Shown piece after piece: positions 36,492-49,000 of a DNA stretch of 64,000 nucleotides. Below the pieces are notes generated by a model that saw only the letters and a list, made by a program, of their open reading frames with translations, was not told the origin of the DNA and searched no databases. The translations under genes and the position numbers were made by a program. Source of the DNA: Malus domestica (taxonomy: Eukaryota; Streptophyta; Magnoliopsida; Rosales; Rosaceae); NCBI RefSeq assembly GCF_042453785.1, contig NC_091670.1, forward strand, positions 33,615,501 to 33,679,500, in the 5' to 3' direction. Position 1 is the stretch's first letter; each line of letters starts with the position of its first letter.

Positions 36492-36569
36492 CTTTTTTTC
36501 TTCCTCTAACCTGAGACTTCTCATACACATATAGAGAAGAATATTATTAAACCGTAATACTAAATGACT
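36492..36569 (-). mobile_element. Very short SINE-head copy with 13-bp target duplication
   Basis: A 78-bp insert is bounded by the perfect 13-bp repeat TAATTACGCATAT (36479-36491 and 36570-36582). Read on the minus strand it starts GTCATTTAGTATTACGGTTTAATAATATTC, like the head of the SINE at 58453-58627, and ends GGAAGAAAAAAAG, an A-rich tail. The tRNA B box and the body are missing. Confidence 0.7.
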
Positions 36570-36844
36570 TAATTACGCATATATTGAAAACAAAAAAACA
36601 AAATAAAAGACAAAGACCACATGTATGAGTGAAAACAAACTCCATGTTGGGCCTTCTAGCCCAGGTTATATTCTTGCCCAGGCAAGAAGGAGCCAGGCCA
36701 GATCCCGAGTTGTAATAACAGATTTTGCAGGGCTGAACAGGATTAACAAAAAGCCCGGATCTTCTTCTCCAATAACCGAACCAGCCCAGGGCCGGTCCGC
36801 CGGAGGGGCCTGTAGGAAAAAATCTGAACCGCCCATATTTCCAG

Positions 36845-36945
36845 GACTCTCTACTCTCTCTCTCTCTCTCCCCTTCAAATTAATTCCATCGTCACTTTCC
36901 CTCTCTCTCCCAATCTCTCCTCCCATTTGTCCCCTTCTCTCCATT
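36845..36945 (+). promoter_or_regulatory. CT-rich leader of the NUA gene
   Basis: Long CT runs (CTCTCTCTCTCTCTCTCC near 36855-36872, and CCTCTCTCTCCC) lie 80-180 bp before the start codon. These are common in plant 5' UTRs and core promoters. No TATA box is evident, as expected for a housekeeping gene. Confidence 0.45.
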
Positions 36946-37022
36946 TTCCTATGAACTCTGATCGATCCTTCCAAAAGTAGGGCACACCACAAAACCAAAC
37001 TCCCACCTGATACACCGAAACG

Positions 37023-40000
37023 ATGCCGCTTTTCGTCTCCGACGAGGACTTCTCCCGCCACGGCAACGACGCCGTTTGGGTGGCGGACAAGGCCGACGCC
37101 TATATTCGGGACCTGCAGAGGGAGCTAGAGACCGTCAAGGCCCAGAACGACGCTGCTTCCATCACGGCCGAGCAGACCTGCTCCCTCCTCGAGCAGAAGT
37201 ATCTCTCCATCTCCGAAGAATTCTCCAAGCTCGAGTCTCAATACGCCCAGCTTCAGTCCTCCCTCGACAGCCGCCTCTCTGAGGTCGCCGAGCTCCAGTC
37301 CCAGAAGCACCAGCTCCATCTCCAATCCGTACGAAGCTCGATTTTGCTTTCAGTTGTTTTTTCTATTCTGTTGCTTTCTGTTTTAGGGTTTGCATGACCA
37401 AATGATCGCGTTTTTTAATGCTTTTGAGTAGGTTACTATAGTTATAGCCCACAATTCTATGCTTGTTGGGTTTTCGTTTTCGGTTTTTGTACTTATGAAT
37501 ATATTTTGATCTTGGTGTATTGATGTGTTTGGTCGTGCGTTCCTGTGTGTGCAGATTGGGAAGGATGGGGAGATAGAGAGGATTAAGGCGGAGGTGTCGG
37601 AATTGCACAAATCGAAGAGGCAGTTGATAGAGTTGGTGGAGCAGAAGGACTTGGAGATTAGTGAAAAGAATGCCACCATCAAGTCTTATATCGACAGGAT
37701 TGTAAGCTTTCTTGCATTTTCCCATTTAGCATTTACAAGGTGAAAGCTGAAACCATATCTGCCATACATTTAGTGACATTTTCACATCCTTTTTATTGAT
37801 TCTGAAGGTATTAACTTCTGACAATGCCGCTCAAAGGGAGGCTCGTTTGAGCGAAGCCGAGGCAGAATTAGCACGCACCAAGGCTGCATGTACTCGTCTA
37901 TCACAGGTCAATCCTAAGTAAAATTTATTTATGGTTCACGTAAAAAAATTGAATCTTATTTTTAGTTCGCCATTCCACTATCTCTTATGCTGCTACATTT
38001 TAGTTAGATAGTTGCTCATCATTGGAAAATAATGTTAAAGGTGGTGGCTAAGTTGGTCAAGACTAAGTAGTAGGTCCCTTCTATCTTTCGATATCTTCTG
38101 AAGCATATATGTGTTTACCATGGAAAATCTTATAATTTACAGGAGAAAGAACTTATTGAAAGGCATAATGTCTGGCTTAATGACGAGTTAACAGAGAAAG
38201 TTGACAGTCTCATTCGGCTTCGTAGAACGCATGCTGATGTTGAGGCAGATTTGTCTTCTAAACTTGCAGATGTAAGTGTATTTCTGACTATGACATTAGA
38301 TTCTCTATGTTTTATATGGGCATATATAAAGCATAATGTTGAGGCAGATTTGTTTCATACAGACAGGGCATATGTCTTAGTAAGCATGCCTATACACATA
38401 CATTTTTGTATTTACTTCTTTGTGAATGTACTTGATTTTTAATATCTTTAGGTTGAGAGACAATTCAATGATTGCTCTAGCTCTTTAAAATGGAACAAGC
38501 AAAGAGTGAGTGAATTAGAAGCCAAGCTAACGTCTTTACAGGAGGTGGGGATACATTCCATTTGGTGTTCTAAAATATGTTTCATGTGACTCTTTAGTTA
38601 TGTCTGAACTGATTTGTTCATACTTATTTCACACTTGTAGGAGCTACACTCATCTAAAGATGCTGCTGCAGCCAATGAAGAGCGATTAACTGCTGAACTC
38701 TCAACAGTGAGTTCCTTGAAATGTCTTTTATATTAAAATTTATTTTATTTAGCCATATGTTCGACTTGGTGCGATGGCAAGTGCCTTCGCCCATGAGCGG
38801 TAGGTCTCGGGTTCGAGACTTGGGAGCAGCCTCTCCATAAATGGGGGTAAGGCTAGCCGACATTCACCTCTCCCAGACCCTGCGTAAAGCGGGAGCCTTG
38901 TACACTGGGTACGACCTTTTAGCCATATGTTCGACTGGAGACGATGTGAATTGAGTTTTATATGTTATTAGTTAATAAAGCATTGGTAACTTGTTTTCTT
39001 CTTTGATAATGTGGAAGACTAGTTACTTGTATGACAATAGTTGGCTTTTGTAATGACTTATTTTGTTATATTTAATGTGAAAATTTGTTTTTGTTTTTGC
39101 AGTTAAATAAGCTTGTTGAACTATACAAAGAAAGTTCTGAGGAATGGTCCAAAAAGGCAGGAGAGCTTGAAGGTGTGATCAAGGCTTTGGAGGTGATAAT
39201 TTCTCGGTTAATCTTGTCAGTCTTTATTTTATTTTTTATTTGGAGTTTCTGTACTATAATTTTCTGTGTGCTATCATGCAGACACATTTGATTCAAGTGA
39301 AAAATGATTACAAGGAAAAACTTGAAAGGGTAGAGGCTGCAAGAAATCAATTTGAGAAGGTAGATGCGTTTCTTCCCCTATTCCCATTGATGCAAGGGTT
39401 TAATATTTTTAAATTTTCATGAGCATAGTTATTCTGCAATTTTTTTGGGTATGATGATATGATTCGAAGTATGCCATAATTTACTTTGTTGTTCTATTTC
39501 TGAGAATATATATTTTATTTATCTACTGGTGATGTGATATTGCTCGTGATTGTTTTTTTCCCCTTGTTATAATGTCGTTGGCCCTGTTTATTTTCTCTGG
39601 ACGTCCAGACAAAAAGGTGTCTTAAGTTTCATTATGGTGTTTAGTTTTTCCCTTAGTAAAGGCAGTGTGTAACAATGTTTCTCTGTTATTTTTGGCCCTT
39701 TCGGGTTGTGATGAGTATAGGAAGCAGCAGATCTGAAAGCGAAACTTGAAAAATGTGAAGCAGAAATCGAAGCTAGCAGGAAATCAAATGAGCTTAATCT
39801 TCTTCCACTCAGTAGTTTTAGCACGGAAGCGTACGTCCAACTTTATAGTGGTCGAAGAATTTTTGGTTTGGAGCTCTTATAAGACACTACTAATACGCAG
39901 GCATCTGTTCTGTCTTATTTGATTTTTATGTTGCAGATGGATGAATTCATTTGAATCCCCCGACATTATAGAGGCTGATCGAGCAGTTGTCCCAAAGATT

Positions 40001-43000
40001 CCTGCTGGTGTTTCAGGAACAGCATTAGCAGCTTCACTTCTGCGGGATGGCTGGAGTGTAAGTAGTTATTTCAATATATTGCAAGTCATATTTTGTCATC
40101 TCTTCAGTTTATTGTTTGTAGTTTATTTCTTGACCTTTCTACTTAATGCCTCCCCTCCTTACATAGCTTGCAAAAATGTATGCGAAGTACCAAGAGGCTG
40201 TTGATGCCTTTCGTCATGAGCAGTTGGGAAGGAAGGAATCTGAGGCAGTCTTGCAACGGGTATGATCTACATTGTGATTTATAATACGTCCTTCTCTTCA
40301 GGAATGGATAATACTCATTATGGTGCCTGTGTTTGTTGAACTTGCATAAAGTTGTGGGACTTGTGTTGCATATAGACTTTGATTTCTCAATAAAAGCTTA
40401 TGATCAAATTATTAATATGTCCCCTCTTTAGGAATGGACAATACTCAACATAGTGCCTGTTTTTGTTGAACTTGCATAAAATTGTGGGACGTGTATGCAC
40501 ACAATTTTTTCTTTCCTGATAGAACCTTTTATCAAATTATTAACCCAATTTTTTATGTGTTAGGCTGATTTACTTCTGTGTTGACTCCGATTATTGCAGG
40601 TTCTATTTGAATTGGAGGAGAAAGCGGAAGTCATTTTAGATGAAAGAGGTATATTCTTATATATATACATATTGTATAGGAGGTATATTCTTATATTGGT
40701 AGCAGTCATGTTTTACTATTGCTATCAATGATCATCTTTCGTGAATAAGGATGGAGTGAATTAATCTTACTCAGCATCAGGAATTGAGACATTATATTCT
40801 ATTGTTTGACAGTTTGTGTTTGAGAAGTCTATTGCATGCTAGGATGAGGAGCAAAAATGTAAATTATAGAAATGTTTTATGTGGTATATGAATAGGCGTT
40901 CCCCTGGATTACTAAAAGTCCAACTAGTGATGCTTTATTAGCTCTGAACAGCCATTATAAAGAACAGAGCACATTTGTTGCCTCCCTGAGCAGGTTTGTA
41001 CATCTCAATTGTGATCCCAATTTCAGTTGCAACAACACCATTTGCCGTCTTCAGGTCCTTCACAGTTGGGCTATACAAAAAAGAGTTGGACTTCTGGTTT
41101 ACGAGTTTGGCACCTCATCTAGTTGTTCTGGACAATTTCGACTGCTGCATAATGTGTTCATATACATATCCACGTTTAAGCTAACAAGAGCACAAAAAAA
41201 GATCTATTATTTTTACTTCCGATTGATCATATGATTGAACCATGTGTTTATTATTAAAAAAACAAATTACAACATACTATTTGTTGTACTGAAATTATTG
41301 TTGTCATCTATGCAGTTGAACATGAGAGAATGGTTGAGGCATATTCTATGATCAACCAGAAATTGCAGAACTCGATTTCTGAACAGGCATACTTGGAGAA
41401 GACCATCCAGGACTTAAAGGTCTTTGACATTATCCTGATTTTTGAGATACTTCATTTTTCTCTGCCATATCTACTTACGCATTTCTTTTCCAGGCTGAGG
41501 TAAGGAAGCATGAGCGTGACTACACATTTGCACGAAAAGAGATTGCTGATCTCCAGCGAGAGGTAATAGAAAAGCGCAGACTGATAATAAGATGCATTTT
41601 TGTTTGATTGACTATAAATCTTGTCTTTGGCTTGTCTATAAAGTGGCAACGTTATATAACCTTCATCTGTTCAACATACCAGTAGTAAAAATACTCCGTA
41701 CAGATCATCATCCACATGTTACTAACTAATCAGACCTTTTAAGTGGATCATGGTAAAACATTACTCACGAACATTAACTTGTATCACACCGTATCCATAT
41801 CCGTATCTATGCTTCGTAGGTTTCACAAGATAATTCACTATATTAATCAAATACCCATTGTTGTATTTCAAGATGATGTGCTATTATTTGTCTCTAGAAT
41901 TATATCATTTTGGTTAAGAAAAGTCTAGTGCGACTCATTTAAAGTCTTTCTGATTATGTCTTCTTTTACATTCTGAATTTGTTTTTAGAATTGTAAGAAC
42001 ATTCAATTATTTTCGTTAGTAAAAAATATCATGTTAAAATTTATCAAATTCGTAGTAGTTAATATAAATAATATTCAATCAATGGATGTACACGATTTAT
42101 GCATGATATAATTTTACAATGTAAGTTTGGGAATTTCATTACACTTAATAATACATGTCTTACACATGCATCAATATGCTATTGTACTAAATCCAGTGCT
42201 TGTATACATTTTGCCTGACTACACTGCATGATGTTTTACAATATAACCTGTTGCCATAGTTTGTGGTGTCCTATTATCTTTCAATGTCTATTAGAAAATA
42301 CACTCCTGCTAATTGCAAAATGTTCAAGCTTTATTGGTCACGATGAGTTTAAATTTTGTGCTTTTTTGTTTTATTCCATTATTTAATTATCTTGTGTTCT
42401 ATGGTAACCTGTAGGTGACAATCCTTCTGAAGGAATGCCGTGATATACAGCTTCGTGGGATATCATCTGGTCATGATAGTCATGACTATGGTACTGTTGC
42501 TGCTGTTGAGATGAACACTGAATCTGATGCTGAGAGAGTCATATCTGAACATCTTGTAAGCTTGATGCTCATTTTCTTTAATTTGACACTTAAAACATAT
42601 GGTTTTTTTTTTTTTTTTTTTTTTTTTGGTGTATGGCTGATTTTTTCTAATTTCTTTTGGGTATAACAATGCAAACAGTTGACCTTCAAGGACATAAATG
42701 GACTAGTTGATCAGAATATGCAGCTCAGGAGCCTTGTTCGCAATCTTTCTGACCGGCTTGAAAATAGGGAAATGGAGTTCAAGGTTGGTCTGAGTTTCAA
42801 TGTTTGTCAGTATGGAGCTTGTTTGTTTAGCTTAGTAGTTAGTACTACCACGTTGGCTTGTGAAAACTATTTGATGAGTTGGTGTGAATCTTGAACTACA
42901 GGATAATTTTGAAATGGAGATAAAGAAACACAATGATGAAGCTGCCTCTAGAGTTGCGGCAGTGTTACAAAGAGCTGAAGAGCAAGGGCGCATGATTGAA

Positions 43001-46000
43001 TCCCTTCACGCCTCTGTAAGCTCTTCTTAAGCCTTCTGAGGAGCAAGGGCGCACATATTTGTCATTTTTACTATTTTTTTATTTATTTTTTACTTTTTGT
43101 GATGGAAATCACATACTGATAATGAAAGGATTGGCCTACCTCTTGCATCTTCATAATTTCTACCTAGGTTGCAATGTACAAAAGGCTATATGAAGAGGAG
43201 CATAAACTTCATTCGTCTGGTCCTCGTATAGAAGAGGCTGCTCCAGGTCTGCCTCTCGCAAACTATATATTTTTTAAAAAAGTCTGAAAATCAAAGGAAG
43301 TACAATTCATAAATATGCTCTCTCTCTCTACATATGTATACTCACATATAGACCTCTAAAAAGGCTGTGATGATCTTCAGATTCGCTAGTAGATGGAGTA
43401 GTATTGTAAATTGAGACATATTTTGCTTCAATGCAAAAAGGTACTGTGGTACAACTTACTTATTGTTTTTTGCAGAAGAAAGGAGAACTGACGTAAAGCT
43501 TCTCCTTGAGAGTTCTCAGGTATTGTGATCATTGGACATTATCTAAGGAAGTGCATGTTTGGTAGTGTTGTTACTTGGTAATTTGTACTGCTATAAAATA
43601 TGATAGAAAATATAAACTAATGTAGGAAGCTACACAAAAGGCCCAAGACCGGGCTGCAGAACGAGTGAAATGTCTGGAGGAAGATCTGGCAAAGACCAGG
43701 TAAACAAATTTGTAACTGTCCTTCCTCTGAGATGTTTTATTGTAAACTTAATTATGCTTTTCATACGTGCACGTCTCTTGGTATTTATCTAGACTTATGA
43801 CCTCTTGTCAAATTTTTCAATAGTTACTATTGTCATAATCGTGCTGCCTACTATTATTTTGACCTGTTACAATAGTATAGTGTGAGTTTCTGCAATGCAG
43901 TTTTGCTCTCTTTTTTGGTTAGTTTGTTTATAAGCTCTGTCAACCTCATGTATTTAGTTGCCTGTTCAATAATACTTGGTGTTTTTTGGTCAGGAGTGAG
44001 ATCATATCTTTACGGTCAGAGCGTGACAAGTTGGCTTTGGAAGCAAATTTTTCTCGAGAGAGACTTGAGAGCTTTATGAAGGAATTTGAGCATCAGGTGA
44101 TCTTTTTGTTAGAATCTGTTGCCAAATATTTCTCTCTGTGCATGGTTCGTTTTTATATTTCTATGTATATATATATTTTTTTTTAAGTTAATATTGGTGC
44201 AGTGTGATATGACTAATCTCTGTTCAAGTGTTAATTTATGTTTTCTTGTTGGTAATGCATAAATTATCAGAGAAATGAAACAAATGGTGTTTTAGCAAGG
44301 AACATTGAGTTCTCTCAGTTGATAGTTGACTACCAACGAAAGCTGCGTGAAAGTTCTGAATCTGTTCAAACCGCTGAGGAGCGTACTAGGAAGTTGACTA
44401 TGGAGGTGACGCTTATTATCTTAGTTTACAAAGCAGTCACATTTGAAGGTTCTCACTTTACATCTTGTTTCAATACAGGTGTCTGTTTTGAAGCATGAAA
44501 AGGAAATGTTGGAACATGCTGAGAAGCGAGCTTGTGACGAAGTTCGTAGTTTGACGGAAAGGGTCCATAGACTGCAGGCTAGCTTGGACACTATTCAGAG
44601 TGCCGAGGAAATTCGTGAGGTAGCTCATTGCACTTTTGTTCATCTGAAGTTAATTTTTATTGGATGTTTATGTTCGTCCCTCACATCTCATTTATGTATT
44701 TGATTTGATTTTATATTGTGCAACTACAGGAGGCAAGAGCTGCTGAGAGGAGAAGACAAGAAGAGTATACGAAACAAATAGAGGTATGTACTCATAATGC
44801 TCCACCTTTGGTTTCACCTCTAACTTCATTTGTATACGTGACACTTCAGATTTTTTTTTCTTCCTGGTTGATGGGGTGGTTGTCTATGGGTTTTTTCTCT
44901 CTGGGTTACACTGTTAATTTGATCCATGTGGAAGCGTTCCAATTGAAACCATACTTATGTTAAGGTCTGTTATTTAAGGGTGTAAATATTACAAAGTATG
45001 ATTACATTTTCAGAGGGAGTGGGCTGATGTCAAGAAAGATCTACAAGAAGAGCGAAACAATGCCCGCACTCTCACACTTGACCGTGAGCAGTCCATACAA
45101 AACGCCATGAGACAAGTTGAAGAAATGGGAAAAGAGTTGGCTAATGCTTTGCATGCTTTTGCATCTGCTGAGACTAGAGCTGCTGTAGCTGAGGTCTTTT
45201 TCCCCTTCATTTTCATATTCTCTATATACGCTCCCCTATATGTTTGTAAGCACAATTTCAATTAGCAAGCACAATTTCAATTAGCTCACAGAGTACGCTC
45301 ATGTATCATTGTTATCCTGTTTAATCTCTATGATTTACAAGTTAAGATTTGAAGTTTTTGTTGATAACACAGGCTAAACTGACCGATCTGGACAGAAGGA
45401 GTAAATCCTCAGATGTGAAGGTATATTTTCTAATAAGCAGTATTCTTTACATGTTTGAAGTTCTTTTGTGATATATGTCATATTCTTAAACATTTTTCGA
45501 TTTTCCTTAATACGTACTGACTGATATGGTTTTCCCCTGCATCTCTTTACGTATGATGCAGGTTGTTGATGTCGATGGTGGGAGTGTATCTTCCTCCTTG
45601 ACAAGTGATGAGGTAAGTTCTGCTGTTTACCTGCCGATTTCTTGAATGTTGCCTACTTTTTCTTTGTTAATTGATTCTTCCGGGGTTGCCATTTGTAATA
45701 TAATGCTTCTGCTTTTTCCTTTGGTACTGATATTGATATTTCAAATTTCCATAGATCCAATCTATGCATTTGTTTATTTTCATTTTGTTGACGGTGGTTG
45801 TTTTCGATTTGGGAGCATGTACCATTCTTTTATATTGAGTTTGAATCAGTTGATCCTGACATTGACTTGGTTGATTAGGCTTTGGTGGCATTGCGTGCTG
45901 CAAAGGAAGAGATTGAAAAATTGAGAGAGGAAGTGCAAGCTAACAAGGATCACATGCTACAGGTACTTAGTATTCCTTGACTTGCTTAATATCTTAAAGC

Positions 46001-49000
46001 CTACATAAACTTATGATTTATCTCTATTTTAATTTCACAGTATAAGAGCATAGCTCAGGTAAACGAAGACGCATTGAGACAGATGGAATCTGCCCATGAA
46101 AACTTCAAGATTGAGGTACTAGTGTGTGTATATGATTTTGGATGAATTAGTACTTCAACGTCTGTCAGTTGATACTGAATTATGATCCCAAATACTTTAC
46201 AGGCTGAAAAACTGAAGAAATCGCTTGAAACCGAACTTCTTTCTCTAAGAGAGAGAGTATCTGAACTTGAACACGAGTGTAATTTGAAGTCTCAAGAAGT
46301 TGCTTCAGCAGCTGCAGGGAAGGAAGAAGCTCTTTCTTCCACTTTATCAGAAATTACAAGTCTAAAGGAAGAAACCTCAAATAAAACGTGGGTTTCTCTT
46401 ATTTTTCATTATGTCATGAATTTGATTATTCCATTTGGCATCTCATCTCTGTTTTGTTTGCAGTTCCCAAATTGTGTCACTGGAGATTCAGATATCTGCT
46501 TTGAAAGAAGACTTGGAGAAAGAACATCAGCGATGGCGTTCTGCTCAGGCCAATTATGAAAGACAGGTTAATCTGCATGTGTTTTTATGCTTTTTCTTGT
46601 ATAATAAGGTTTGAGTGATTGTTGCTGTTCAATTAGAAAAATGGTTTATAAACTTATCCAAACTGGGACAATTGATGCTCATTGATTCAACTGGTCAAAC
46701 AGGCCTGTCCTATCAAGGTTTGAAATGTTGGGGTTTTCTTGGCAGCAGCTTCTTAAAGTCTTTTACTCTATTATGGGGTTGTGGTTTGATAGTGGTTTTT
46801 TAGGTAGATTTTTCTCGTTTACTTTCATTGCTTGTGGGAATTAAATTTTAAGGCTGTGATTGAGTCCAATCAGCTGAATATTTCTTTGAATATGTAAATA
46901 ATTGTTGTTTCAGAAGTTGTACATGCACTTATAAATTAGTCGTCAAAGGCTCTAATACCCGGATTTATCCCAATAAGGGATGTCAATCAAACAATGATTT
47001 CTAGAACCTTTCCTTCAGCAGCTGTTCAGCACTTGAGATTGTCATGCTTTACATATATTTCACCCTCATATACATTTTATTCACTGATGGCTAAGGAATG
47101 ATTCTTTATCTCGTTCAGGTTATCCTCCAGTCGGAGACAATACAGGAGTTGACTAAGACATCTCAGGCTTTGGCTACGCTTCAGGAAGAAGCTTCAGAGT
47201 TGCGTAAATTGGCTGATGCACTCAAAAGTGAAAATGTAACTTTATTCTTTCGTGGGAATTGTCGGTTTGCTGCAAGTCTTGTTTGGTTGTGTTATGCAAG
47301 CTGATTTTGTTTTATTTTACTTACAGAATGAACTCAAGTCTAAGTGGGAATTTGAGAAGGGAATGTTAGAAGAATCCAAAAATGTTGCCGAGAAGAAGTA
47401 CAATGAAATCAATGAACAGGTTATTGAAGTGCATATTTACTCTGCTTTTGTTATGATTTGCAGACTGTCCTCTTTTCTAGTCAGTTTTATGTCAATATGT
47501 TGAGGTCGAGTAAATTGCTGTTAATAATCTGTACGAGTCAAGTAGTTGAAACCAGGTCCGGTCTTTGATAACCAGTTTTAGGACTTGATACGGAAGATGA
47601 AATTTTGTGACTGAACTTTGCATTTTAGCTGAATTTCTGTGCCATATTTGATATTTTCATTTTTCATATTCCCTTGTCTTCTTCTGAAGCTCCAACTTTA
47701 TACGCAGAACAAAATACTGCACAGTCAACTTGAGGCTTTGCACATTCAAATGACTGAAAGAGATCGTGGTTCAGTTGGAACTTCTGCAAGCACTGCTTCA
47801 GATACTTCTGGTGATGCTGGTTTACAAAATGTGATAAGTTATCTTCGACGGACAAAAGAAATTGTAAGTTCTTTTTGCTGCTATCAATATCCTCTCTTAA
47901 CAGGCAGAGACATGCATAGTAAATTTGATATTATTATTGTTTTCAACTTGACAGGCAGAGACAGAGATTTCCTTATTGAAACAAGAAAAACTTCGATTAC
48001 AGTCACAAGTGAGTTTTGTAAAAGGCGTTTTCTTATCCACCATTATTTGTTATTTTATACAAATGGAAAAATGAGGTTGTGATTAAACTTTTAACTCTTG
48101 ACATGAAAAAAGCCTTGTAAATGTTGCCTTGTTGTCGTAGAAATTTTCAGGAGGTCTCTTTGTTTTTATTCCAATCATGTGATGGTACTATGTGTTCTTG
48201 CATTTAGCCTGAGGATGTTTGTCTGTTGTGATTTTTGTATTTCTTATGTGTTATCATGGTTATTCATTGGTCCTTGGTTGAATTCATGCACTCATTTTAT
48301 ATTTGCTTTTGTAGCTTGAGAGTGCCCTCAAGGCTTCAGAAACAGCCAAGTCATCACTTCATGCTGAGCGCACGAATTCAAGATCATTGTTCACGGAGGA
48401 GGAAATGAAATCCTTGCAACTACAGGTTAGTTTCATTTCATCGTGTAGTATTGTTCTCAAAGTCCAGATGTATATTATGCTTCTTAGCTGTTATCCTATA
48501 TCTCTTTGCATTATTTTGTTGTAATGTAGTGATTCTCAAACCACATGTGCAGTGTCAGTATATTCCACACAAGTGTTTGACCATTGTTTTATTTGACATT
48601 GAACTCTCTATTCTGTGTTTCTGTGGACATTGCACAGCAGACTATTTTGAGATTATATCCCAATACCTACTATCTCCCCCTTCTAACTTTATGCTGTCAT
48701 GATGAAATGTCTTTGCAGGTTAGAGAAATTAACTTACTTCGTGAAAGCAATATCCAACTCAGAGAAGAAAACAAGCACAATTTTGAGGAATGCCAGGTAT
48801 TTGAATATTTTGACTGCTGAAAGTCCTTATTTGAGGATTCTCTCTGTTTAGATAATTGTTTTTCATCCATGCAAATGTGACTCATCATATTTTTTTATTT
48901 TGTTTCAGAAATTGCGTGAAATATCACAAAAAGCTAATGCTGAGACTGAGAACCTAGAGAGATTGCTACAGGAGAGACAGATAGAGTTGGAAGCCTGTAA

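Noticed and set aside
38767-38840. Possible functional tRNA gene in NUA intron 6
   Set aside because: A- and B-box-like motifs are present, but no cloverleaf with paired acceptor stem could be drawn. The body, T run and 19-bp duplication identify a SINE.
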